Below, one piece after another: positions 1-5,407 of a DNA stretch of 5,407 nt. Positions within the stretch are counted from its first letter, which is position 1. Each line of letters begins with the position of its first letter. Location: NCBI GenBank assembly GCA_007130545.1, contig SLSG01000315.1:1-5407 (forward strand). The letters run 5' to 3'. The stretch is from Bacteroidales bacterium (GTDB taxonomy: Bacteria; Bacteroidota; Bacteroidia; Bacteroidales; UBA7960). The position numbers and the translations under genes are program-made. Under the pieces are notes generated by a model that did not search any database, was not told where the DNA came from, and worked only from the letters and a program-made list of their open reading frames with translations.

Positions 1-1
1 C

Positions 2-130
2 CAGCGCATCGGCACCGACGGCATCTGGTGGGGCATCCCGATCGCCTGGGCCTTCGGTTTTGTCGCAGCATTCATTTACTACCGCTCAGGGAGGTGGAAA
101 GGAAAGCAAGTCACCCGTCCAAAGGGATAG
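2..130 (+). CDS. C-terminal end of a probable MATE-family efflux transporter (5' partial)
   Basis: Only the last 42 codons are present, read in frame 2 and ending at TAG 128-130. The peptide begins QRIGTDGIWWGIPIAWAFGF and continues with a hydrophobic stretch to IYYRSGRWKGK, then a short basic tail. A 'GxxGIWWGIPIAW' segment followed by a last membrane helix and an RWK-type cytoplasmic tail resembles the end of MATE (multidrug and toxin extrusion) proteins, inner-membrane antiporters that use a Na+ or H+ gradient to expel organic cations. The visible part holds one membrane helix (about residues 8-30 of the fragment). No terminator hairpin was found just after the stop. The family call rests on a short tail, so another polytopic transporter remains possible. 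Confidence 0.72.
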   Translation, partial: QRIGTDGIWWGIPIAWAFGFVAAFIYYRSGRWKGKQVTRPKG

Positions 131-328
131 GCCGTCCGAAAACGCTCAATCGTGTACGGAATCGCACATTGGACAGCATGGAAGACTTTGGCAACCTGGA
201 TAAAAACATCCGACAAAAAGTTGTAAATACCTGTTTTATAAATGAATAACAAATCAGGAACATATTTTGCTGCGGTGTATTGGTAAACCAGCCCCTCCCT
301 CGGCGGATGTGGCCTTAAATTCAAGACC
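131..328. other. Intergenic region between the MATE-type gene and the permease; no convincing signal
   Basis: This 198-base gap has no open frame that looks like a real protein and no tRNA or clear terminator. The best promoter-like site is TATTTTG at 263-269, which is one base short of the Bacteroidota -7 element TAnnTTTG and has no TTG/TTTG at the usual distance upstream. The permease could have its own promoter here, given the gap length, but the sequence does not show it clearly. There is no Shine-Dalgarno sequence before the ATG at 329. Confidence 0.5.
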
Positions 329-2746
329 ATGTTCCACAGCTATTTCCTGAGCGCCATCAGAAATTTCCTTAGGCAAAAATCAAGTACCATCATCAATATT
401 TTTGGGCTGTCCATTGGACTCTGCGTGGCCCTGATCATTTTTCTGTATGCATTTGATGAACGGCAATATGATCGCTTTCATGACAATGCGGAAAATATAT
501 ACCGCATCACCACCCAGTTCGGTTTCCAGGAGGGGCAGGTCCCACTTGGGCCTTATGTGATGAATGAGGTGTTGCTGGAGCATGTGCCCGGGATCCGGTC
601 CTCCATGCGCCTACGACCGGAAAATCCCGAAGAATTTTCTATTCGCATCGGGGATCAGGATTTTTTGCAGGAGGGTTTTCTCCTGGCCGATCCACATTTT
701 TTCCGGTTCTTCTCTTTTCCTTTGCTGGAGGGACATCCCGACCATGTGCTGGAATCCCCCCGCTCTGCCGTGATTACCCGGGAAGCAGCAGAAAAATATT
801 TTGGAGACGAGGACCCGGTGGGAAAAACCATTTTGGCCCGTGGAGTCCACCCTTTCACCATTACCGGCGTCATGGCCGACTTCCCGGAGCATAGCCACTT
901 TCGCGGGTCTTTTGTGGCGAACATGGAGCTGCTGAAAGACTGGAACCAGGATGCCTTCGAGAACTGGGGTGCTTTTGGAAATTATTATTATTTTCTGTTG
1001 GATGAACATGCAGACCCTGTCGCCATGGAGCAAAAGATCAACCAGGTGGTCCAGGAACATTCCCCTGAATGGTTCACCGAGGTAAGTTTCGGGCTGCAGC
1101 CCATGCTGGACATCCGACTGTATTCATCCGGAATCGGATGGGACATTGGCAGCCAAGGCAACATCATCCTGCTAAGGGGCTTGCTGGCTGTGGCAGCGAT
1201 TATCCTGCTACTGGCCTGTGTGAACTACATCAACCTGAATACGGCCCAGTCGAGTCTCAGAAGAAAAGAGGTCGGAATCCGGAAGGTGATGGGCGCCGGG
1301 AAAAGGGACATATTCTGGCAAAACATGACGGAGTCCTTTGTACTGGTTTTGCTGTCGTTCGGGCTGGCCATGGTACTTGTGGAAATACTACTCCCGTTCT
1401 TGAATGACCTGAGCGGAAAACAATTGGGCTTGGGGGTGGTCTTCACCGGACAGATACTTCCGTTACTGCTGCTTTCCCTGATCCTCATCGCTTTTCTGGC
1501 GGGCTCCTACCCTGCCCTGGTCATGGGCAGATTCCGGCCGGCCGATATCCTGAAGGGCAGTTTGCTTTCTTCGCCTGACAGCGGTCTGAAAACCAGGTGG
1601 GCCAATTTGCGTATGCGCCAGCTGCTCATCATCTTCCAGTTCTGTTGCGCCACGGCCCTGGTGATCATCAGCCTTTCAGTCAACCGCCAGATCAACTATT
1701 TGATGAACATGGACCTGGGCTATGAACAGGAAGACCTGTTCTTTATATATAATCCGGAGGACGACCGGATGGAGAGTCGCTTTCTGAGCATCAAAAACAA
1801 GCTCGAGCAATATCCGGAGATCCTGACGGTAGGTGCCGGGCACAATGTGCCCTCTGAAGGCTTGCATAATTTTTCCTATATTCAGCTGCAGGAACAGGAA
1901 TCACAGATCCATGTAGGCAACCTGGACGTGCATCCGGATTACTTTGAAACCACGGGTACCCGCCTGATTGCAGGCAGGTATTTTCATAAGGACTCCCAGA
2001 CAGATGCCGGTTGGGGGGCCGTCATCCTGAACCGGTCTGCCGCCAGGATGATGGGACATACCCCCGAAGAGATCATTGGCAAACAGCTGACTTCGCAGGA
2101 CCCGGAGATCGTTCCGCGGATTGTCGGGGTGGTGGAAGACATCCATTTTACAGCCGCCCACGAGAAGGCACCCCCCATGCTTTTCACCACCGGATACGGG
2201 GATGAAGCCTTCCGGGCCATCCTGGTCAGGACCAGGCCAGGGGCACTTGCGGCCGGACTGGATTACGCACGGGAGGCCTGGGGAGAAGAAGCCGTTGCCT
2301 TCCCATTCAGCCACGGGGTGGTCAAAGACAACTTCCGTTCAAAATTCCAAAGCGAGGAGCAAACCATTGCCATGGTCACCATTTTCATGGTGCTGGCCAT
2401 ATTGATCTCCTTGATGGGTCTCTTCGCGCTGGCATCCTTTGTCATGACATCGCGGACCAGGGAAATTGCCGTCAGAAAGGTACTGGGTGCTTCCGAACAG
2501 AAGATCCTATGGATGATAGGCAAGGAATTCAGCCTGCTGGTGGTCATCAGCACCGTTCTGGCCTGGCCCGTTGCCTGGCTGGTCTTAAGCCGCTGGCTGG
2601 AAACCTTTGCCTACCGGCAGGATATCAGCCTGTCGCTGTTTGTAGTCGGACCCCTGGTGGCTATCCTCGCCGCCTGGTTCACCATTTCATACCATGCCTT
2701 GAAAACCGCCCGGGTCAATGCGGCGGAAGCATTGAAATACGAATAA
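329..2746 (+). CDS. ABC transporter permease, MacB/FtsX type, two-module (805 aa)
   Basis: This is an inner-membrane permease of the type VII (MacB/FtsX-like) ABC superfamily, whose members couple cytoplasmic ATP hydrolysis to movements of periplasmic domains. The start at 329 fits the family: a short amphipathic lead with an FLxxxIRNFLRQKSS-like pattern enters the first helix (about residues 20-41), followed by the DERxYDRFHxNAENIYR signature (43-59). Two modules follow in tandem. The first has a MacB-like periplasmic domain (about 60-275), helices near 280-302, 335-357 and 374-396, the cytoplasmic motif RRKEVGIRKVMGAGKRDI (311-328) and a GSYPAL motif (392-397). The second has a helix near 431-450, a periplasmic domain (about 455-675), helices near 681-705, 734-755 and 768-789, and the matching motif SRTREIAVRKVLGASEQKI (708-726). 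The length of about 800 aa is normal and the frame is intact. No ATPase gene adjoins it, so its partner must be encoded elsewhere. The substrate is unknown; peptide or lipoprotein-related export is typical for relatives. Confidence 0.95.
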   Translation: MFHSYFLSAIRNFLRQKSSTIINIFGLSIGLCVALIIFLYAFDERQYDRFHDNAENIYRITTQFGFQEGQVPLGPYVMNEVLLEHVPGIRSSMRLRPENPEEFSIRIGDQDFLQEGFLLADPHFFRFFSFPLLEGHPDHVLESPRSAVITREAAEKYFGDEDPVGKTILARGVHPFTITGVMADFPEHSHFRGSFVANMELLKDWNQDAFENWGAFGNYYYFLLDEHADPVAMEQKINQVVQEHSPEWFTEVSFGLQPMLDIRLYSSGIGWDIGSQGNIILLRGLLAVAAIILLLACVNYINLNTAQSSLRRKEVGIRKVMGAGKRDIFWQNMTESFVLVLLSFGLAMVLVEILLPFLNDLSGKQLGLGVVFTGQILPLLLLSLILIAFLAGSYPALVMGRFRPADILKGSLLSSPDSGLKTRWANLRMRQLLIIFQFCCATALVIISLSVNRQINYLMNMDLGYEQEDLFFIYNPEDDRMESRFLSIKNKLEQYPEILTVGAGHNVPSEGLHNFSYIQLQEQESQIHVGNLDVHPDYFETTGTRLIAGRYFHKDSQTDAGWGAVILNRSAARMMGHTPEEIIGKQLTSQDPEIVPRIVGVVEDIHFTAAHEKAPPMLFTTGYGDEAFRAILVRTRPGALAAGLDYAREAWGEEAVAFPFSHGVVKDNFRSKFQSEEQTIAMVTIFMVLAILISLMGLFALASFVMTSRTREIAVRKVLGASEQKILWMIGKEFSLLVVISTVLAWPVAWLVLSRWLETFAYRQDISLSLFVVGPLVAILAAWFTISYHALKTARVNAAEALKYE

Positions 2747-2835
2747 CTCCTCCCCTGTCCGCCGCTGTGCAGCCAGCCGGAATACGGTCAAGGCCTTGCC
2801 AGCCGGCCAGAACGGGAACAAATATGGAAAAAAGG
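2747..2835. other. Spacer after the permease gene; short direct repeat, no clear terminator
   Basis: This spacer separates the permease stop from the tRNA promoter. It contains two copies of GCCAGCCGG at 2772-2780 and 2798-2806, 26 bases apart. I see no strong hairpin followed by a T run, so permease transcripts may run into the tRNA unit and end at its terminator. The repeat is short and GC-rich and may be chance. Confidence 0.4.
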
Positions 2836-2866
2836 TTTCTCGAATTACAAAATATTCGTATTTTTG
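2836..2866 (+). promoter_or_regulatory. Bacteroidota-type promoter for the tRNA-Arg gene
   Basis: TATTTTTG at 2859-2866 is a perfect match to the Bacteroidota -7 element TAnnTTTG. Nineteen bases upstream, TTTC at 2836-2839 is one base off the -33 element TTTG. The spacing lies within the 19-21 bases typical of the primary sigma factor in this phylum. The expected transcription start is around 2872-2876, just before the mature tRNA 5' end at 2878, so the precursor would have a very short leader. Motif match and position agree, but transcription is inferred. Confidence 0.72.
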
Positions 2867-2877
2867 CAGACGCAAAT

Positions 2878-2951
2878 GGCTCCGTAGCTTAATTGAATAG
2901 AGCATCTGACTACGGATCAGAAGGTTCCAGGTTTGAGTCCTGGCGGAGTCA
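2878..2951 (+). tRNA. tRNA-Arg, anticodon ACG
   Basis: A complete cloverleaf of 74 nt folds by eye. The acceptor stem pairs 2878-2884 with 2944-2950 (7 bp with one G-U). The D arm pairs 2887-2890 with 2900-2903. The anticodon stem pairs TCTGA 2905-2909 with TCAGA 2917-2921 around the loop CTACGGA, giving anticodon ACG at 2912-2914. The variable loop is 2922-2926. The T stem pairs CCAGG 2927-2931 with CCTGG 2939-2943 around TTTGAGT. The discriminator base is A2951. The anticodon reads the CGN arginine box; A34 is normally converted to inosine by TadA. The next bases are CAA, not CCA, so the 3' CCA end must be added by tRNA nucleotidyltransferase. The T loop starts TTTGA instead of the usual TTCGA, a mild variant. 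Confidence 0.96.
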
Positions 2952-2961
2952 CAAGATAATC

Positions 2962-2997
2962 AGCCACTTACAGGGTAAAACCTGTAGGTGGCTTTTT
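2962..2997 (+). terminator. Rho-independent terminator of the tRNA-Arg unit
   Basis: AGCCACTTACAGG (2962-2974) pairs with CCTGTAGGTGGCT (2981-2993) to make a 13-bp stem with a single G-U pair. The loop is GTAAAA and a run of five T (2993-2997) follows. It begins 10 bases after the tRNA end. The other strand has no T run after the hairpin, so it should work only for rightward transcription. It insulates the enzyme-transporter unit downstream. Confidence 0.92.
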
Positions 2998-3056
2998 GAT
3001 TTCATCCAGGCACAAAATGTAATTCAAGAAGTCAACAGAGTATGGTATTTGGGTAA

Positions 3057-3080
3057 TATTCCGGAATAAAATCCGGAATA
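3057..3080. promoter_or_regulatory. Inverted repeat / possible operator upstream of the enzyme gene
   Basis: TATTCCGGA (3057-3065) and TCCGGAATA (3072-3080) form a perfect 9-bp inverted repeat around a 6-base centre, ATAAAA. The same stretch can be read as two abutting 12-base units: 3057-3068 is itself a perfect palindrome (TATTCCGGAATA) and 3069-3080 matches it at 10 of 12 positions. It ends 7 bases before the -7 box at 3088 and covers the place where the -33 element should be. No T run follows, so it is unlikely to be a terminator. That position suits binding by a dimeric regulator. The regulator is not in the window and the role is inferred. Confidence 0.5.
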
Positions 3081-3087
3081 GGGCCTG

Positions 3088-3095
3088 TATATTTG
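3088..3095 (+). promoter_or_regulatory. Bacteroidota-type -7 promoter element for the enzyme-transporter unit
   Basis: TATATTTG matches TAnnTTTG exactly and lies 60 bases before the ATG at 3156, with a likely start of transcription near 3100-3105. There is no TTG or TTTG at the expected -33 distance (about 3064-3069); that place is occupied by the inverted repeat at 3057-3080. A good -7 box with a missing -33 box would fit a promoter that needs an activator, but this is inference. Confidence 0.6.
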
Positions 3096-3155
3096 CCTGC
3101 GGAGGTGGCCAGATTGTTCATGGATCCGCCTGAGTTTTAATCTAATTGTATTCGG

Positions 3156-4106
3156 ATGAAGTTAATTGATGCCGCTGCCATCGCTAGCGCTGCTACTTAT
3201 CAGGAATGGCTGGAAACGATGAAAGCGGCCCTTGCTGAGACCCCGTTTTACGATAAATGCATGCTAAAGCGCCAGCATATTGACTTTGGCAAAAATACCT
3301 TCCTGCTGATGCCATGTGTAAATGACCAGTTCTGGGTGACCAAGCTGGTTTCCTATTGTCCCGAAAACCATAAACTGGGAAAGTCCGCCATATACGGCAC
3401 TGTAATCCTGAATGACAGCCAGACAGGTGAACTGCTTGCCGTAATGAACGGAGGAATGATTACCGCCCTGCGCACCGCAGCTGTCGGTGCCACTGGCCTG
3501 GATCTCCTTGCGCCAGGGGATGTAAAAACACTCGGTATTGTCGGAACAGGTACCCAGGGAATGTACCAGGCGCTTTTTGCCTGCCAGGTCAGGGGGTTTG
3601 AAACGATCCGCTTTTATGACAAGGACGAAACGGCCGCATCTGCCTTCACTGATTTTGCCAAAAGGAAATTGCCTGGCATCCGGCTGCAGAAGGCCAAAGA
3701 TGCTGCAGCGCTTGCAAGGGAATCGGAGGTCATCATTACGGCTACCAACTCCAGGAATCCTTTGTTTCCGGATGATGAGGATCTTTTAGCCGGGAAAACC
3801 ATCGTTGCTGTGGGGTCTTATAAACCTGACTTCAGGGAGTTGCCGTCCTCCATTTTTTCCCACACACAACAGGTATTTGTAGATACTGCACATGCAGCAA
3901 CTGAGAGCGGGGACCTGGCCATACCGGTTCAGGAGGGCCTCATTCCGGCACAGAATATTCATCCACTGGGAAAGCTGATCAGCGGAGAGGTCTCCCTGGC
4001 GCAATCCCCTAGCCGGCTGTTCAAGACCGTGGGAAGTGCTGTATACGATTTGTTTGCAGCTCAGCTGGTGTTTCAAAAGACCAATACGAACCAGCCGGCA
4101 GGCTGA
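3156..4106 (+). CDS. Ornithine cyclodeaminase/mu-crystallin family protein, probably a ketimine reductase type (316 aa)
   Basis: This is a cytoplasmic NAD(P)-dependent enzyme of the OCD/mu-crystallin family, of normal length (about 310-350 aa). The start gives the family N-terminus MKLIDAAAIA. Expected substrate-site residues are Arg39 (KRQHIDFGKNTFLLMP), Lys63 (WVTKLVSY) and Arg106 (ITALRTAAVGA). The Rossmann nucleotide-binding motif GIVGTGTQ is at 127-134, with IRFYDKD at 151-157 ending the second strand. SGDL (251-254) and FKTVGSAVYDL (289-299) are further family motifs. In ornithine cyclodeaminase the catalytic Asp sits in a GxDxPGKxEL segment; here the segment is GSYKPDFREL (220-229) with Tyr222 at that place, like the GASRPDWREL form of mu-crystallin/ketimine reductase. 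A reductase of cyclic imino acids such as pyrroline-2-carboxylate is therefore more likely than ornithine cyclisation. There is no Shine-Dalgarno sequence. It is followed 18 bases later by the AbgT-type gene and is probably in one operon with it. The family is certain; the substrate is not. Confidence 0.93.
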   Translation: MKLIDAAAIASAATYQEWLETMKAALAETPFYDKCMLKRQHIDFGKNTFLLMPCVNDQFWVTKLVSYCPENHKLGKSAIYGTVILNDSQTGELLAVMNGGMITALRTAAVGATGLDLLAPGDVKTLGIVGTGTQGMYQALFACQVRGFETIRFYDKDETAASAFTDFAKRKLPGIRLQKAKDAAALARESEVIITATNSRNPLFPDDEDLLAGKTIVAVGSYKPDFRELPSSIFSHTQQVFVDTAHAATESGDLAIPVQEGLIPAQNIHPLGKLISGEVSLAQSPSRLFKTVGSAVYDLFAAQLVFQKTNTNQPAG

Positions 4107-4124
4107 ATAATTACAATCTGAAAT

Positions 4125-5407
4125 ATGAATGACAAAGGTTTCCTCCAAAAGGTTTTAAACAAAATTGAAATAATCGGCAACAAATTGCCCCAACCGGTTA
4201 CACTGTTTGCCATTCTCATCGCCGGAGTGCTGGTCCTGTCCTGGATATTCGGTACAATCGGATTGAGTGTGGACCATCCTTCGCCCCGCATCACGGAGCC
4301 AATCCGGGCGGTAAACCTGCTGGATGCAGATGGCATCCAGAAAATCCTGACTTCGATGGTCCGGGTGTTTGCCAATTTCCCACCGCTTGGACTGGTGCTT
4401 GTGGTCATGTTCGGCATCGGTGTGGCGGAAAGAAGCGGACTAATCTCTGTGGCACTCCGGATATTTGTTTCGAAGGTCCCCAGTTCACTGATTACCTTTT
4501 CCATTGTTACGGTGGGCATGATCAGCTCCGTGGCGGCTGATGTGGGATATGTGGTGCTGATTCCGCTTTCTGCGGTCATCTTCAAGGGCATAGGCCGGCA
4601 CCCGCTGGCCGGACTGGCTGCGGCTTTTGCAGGGGTTTCGGGTGGATTCGGGGCGAACCTTCTTCCCACCGGACTCGACCCGATGATGGCGGCGTTCACC
4701 CAGAGTGCAGCCACCATCCTTGAACCTGCGTATACCGTGAATCCATTGTCCAATTATTATTTTCTGGCGGCCTCTGTCCCGATAGTCGGACTGGCCGGGA
4801 CCTGGGTGACCGAGAAGATTATCCTGCCCAGACTGGGACCTTATGAGGGTGGGGACAATGAAAGCTTTACGAACGAGTTTACGCCCTTAGAAAAGAAAGG
4901 ATTGAAGTGGACCATGATCGCGGTGGGGATTATCCTTGCGCTGGTTGTCTGGGGGACCGTATCCCCTTCAGGTGCATTCAGGGGCGAGGATGGTGGTTTT
5001 GACCCGCTTTACAATTCGATTGTGCCGCTGATGTTCATCATCTTTTTTGTTGGCGGTCTGGTGTTTGGGATCGTGGCGAAGACCATCACGGGAGACAAGG
5101 ACGTTTCCAATATGATGTCAGAATCCATGGCCACCATGGGCAGTTATATCGTATTGTCATTCGTGGCTGCGCATCTGGTGGAGTTTTTCATCTGGTCAAA
5201 CCTCGGATCCATTTTGGCAATATCCGGCGCAGAAACATTGAAAACGATCGGATTTGTTGGCATCCCCCTGATGGTGGCCTTTATTCTTTTCTCCTCCCTG
5301 ATTAATCTGATCATCGGCAGTGCTTCCGCCAAATATGCCATACTCGCACCCATTTTTGTTCCCATGCTGATGCTGATGGGGTATTCCCCTGAGACCACCC
5401 AGCTTGC
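4125..5407 (+). CDS. AbgT-family transporter (3' partial, first 427 residues)
   Basis: The frame opens at ATG 4125 (MNDKGFLQKVLNKIEIIGNK) and stays open to the window edge; the family usually runs to about 510 aa, so roughly 80-90 residues are missing. AbgT proteins are inner-membrane, ion-coupled carriers: E. coli AbgT takes up p-aminobenzoyl-glutamate, while MtrF and YdaH have been described as exporters of sulfonamide-like antimetabolites. Visible signatures are the first helix (about 24-45), GIGVAERSGL (97-106), AADVGYVVLIPL (137-148), the re-entrant hairpin motif GANLLPTGLDP (176-186), NPLSNYYF (206-213), and the second hairpin region GSASAKYAILAPIFVPM (398-414) followed by GYSPETTQ. Asp185 in LPTGLDP is probably the conserved acidic residue near the ion/substrate site. 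A basic, amphipathic N-terminus precedes the first helix. The gene follows the enzyme by 18 bases without its own visible promoter or Shine-Dalgarno sequence. Whether it imports or exports, and what, cannot be read from the sequence. Confidence 0.93.
   Translation, partial: MNDKGFLQKVLNKIEIIGNKLPQPVTLFAILIAGVLVLSWIFGTIGLSVDHPSPRITEPIRAVNLLDADGIQKILTSMVRVFANFPPLGLVLVVMFGIGVAERSGLISVALRIFVSKVPSSLITFSIVTVGMISSVAADVGYVVLIPLSAVIFKGIGRHPLAGLAAAFAGVSGGFGANLLPTGLDPMMAAFTQSAATILEPAYTVNPLSNYYFLAASVPIVGLAGTWVTEKIILPRLGPYEGGDNESFTNEFTPLEKKGLKWTMIAVGIILALVVWGTVSPSGAFRGEDGGFDPLYNSIVPLMFIIFFVGGLVFGIVAKTITGDKDVSNMMSESMATMGSYIVLSFVAAHLVEFFIWSNLGSILAISGAETLKTIGFVGIPLMVAFILFSSLINLIIGSASAKYAILAPIFVPMLMLMGYSPETTQL

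Noticed and set aside
28..249. A 73-codon + strand frame starting within the MATE-type tail, and the 83-codon - strand frame at 79-330
   Set aside because: Neither has recognisable sequence features. The first overlaps the better supported frame 2 reading; the second mostly covers non-coding spacer with no promoter or ribosome site.
611..1060. A 149-codon open frame on the - strand, and other open frames inside 329-2746
   Set aside because: They overlap the permease gene completely, whose protein is intact and matches its family from end to end; the others show no family motifs.
2772..2806. Direct repeat GCCAGCCGG, two copies
   Set aside because: Nine bases, GC-rich, only two copies and no associated structure; not enough to call a repeat element.
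2927..2961. tRNA 3' end as a phage or island attachment site
   Set aside because: No second copy of the tRNA 3' sequence, no integrase gene and no change in gene style downstream; a terminator and ordinary metabolic genes follow.
3101..3140. Possible leader peptide: GGAGG at 3101-3105 and a 6-codon frame ATG 3120 to TAA 3140 (MDPPEF) before the enzyme gene
   Set aside because: The gap from GGAGG to ATG is 14 bases, too long for a normal ribosome site. The phylum rarely depends on this signal, and the peptide has no run of regulatory codons. Probably chance.
4073..4753. A 226-codon open frame on the - strand
   Set aside because: It lies opposite the AbgT-type gene, has no recognisable domain, and is rich in Ser, Thr, Pro and Met as expected for the antisense of a hydrophobic membrane protein. 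The + strand reading matches a known family throughout.
1..5407. CRISPR array, insertion sequence, or a hidden new defence or mobile system
   Set aside because: No regularly spaced repeats, transposase motifs, terminal inverted repeats or defence-type domains were seen on either strand; nearly all the window is explained by four membrane or metabolic genes and one tRNA.

Overview
The window looks like an ordinary chromosomal segment from a member of the Bacteroidota. Three things point there. The 805-residue, two-module FtsX/MacB-type permease has the N-terminal layout typical of the large permease families of that phylum. Two intergenic sites match the Bacteroidota -7 promoter element TAnnTTTG exactly. 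None of the three genes with a visible start has a clear Shine-Dalgarno sequence, which is normal for the group. Base composition is roughly balanced and codon use looks uniform, so there is no internal sign of recent transfer. The genus cannot be told from this piece.

Layout, all on the + strand: (1) positions 2-130, the last 42 codons of a membrane protein, most likely a MATE-family exporter. (2) Positions 329-2746, a complete ABC-transporter permease of the MacB/FtsX type with no ATPase gene beside it. (3) Positions 2836-2997, a self-contained tRNA-Arg(ACG) unit with its own promoter and a strong hairpin terminator. (4) From 3057 on, a second transcription unit: an inverted-repeat element, a consensus -7 box, a complete ornithine cyclodeaminase/mu-crystallin family enzyme (3156-4106) and, 18 bases later, an AbgT-family transporter that runs off the right edge.

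The first two genes probably export small molecules, or act mechanically at the membrane in the case of the permease; neither has a known substrate. The tRNA unit and its terminator separate them from the last pair. The enzyme and AbgT transporter are probably co-transcribed. The enzyme has the fold and NAD(P)-binding motif of the family, but Tyr stands where ornithine cyclodeaminase has its catalytic Asp. It therefore looks more like a ketimine (cyclic imino acid) reductase than a true cyclodeaminase. With the transporter, this suggests handling of an amino acid derivative.

I found no CRISPR array, insertion sequence, phage gene or defence system, and nothing that clearly amounts to an undescribed system. 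The points most worth a second look are the inverted repeat beside the enzyme promoter and the substrate shared by the enzyme-transporter pair.
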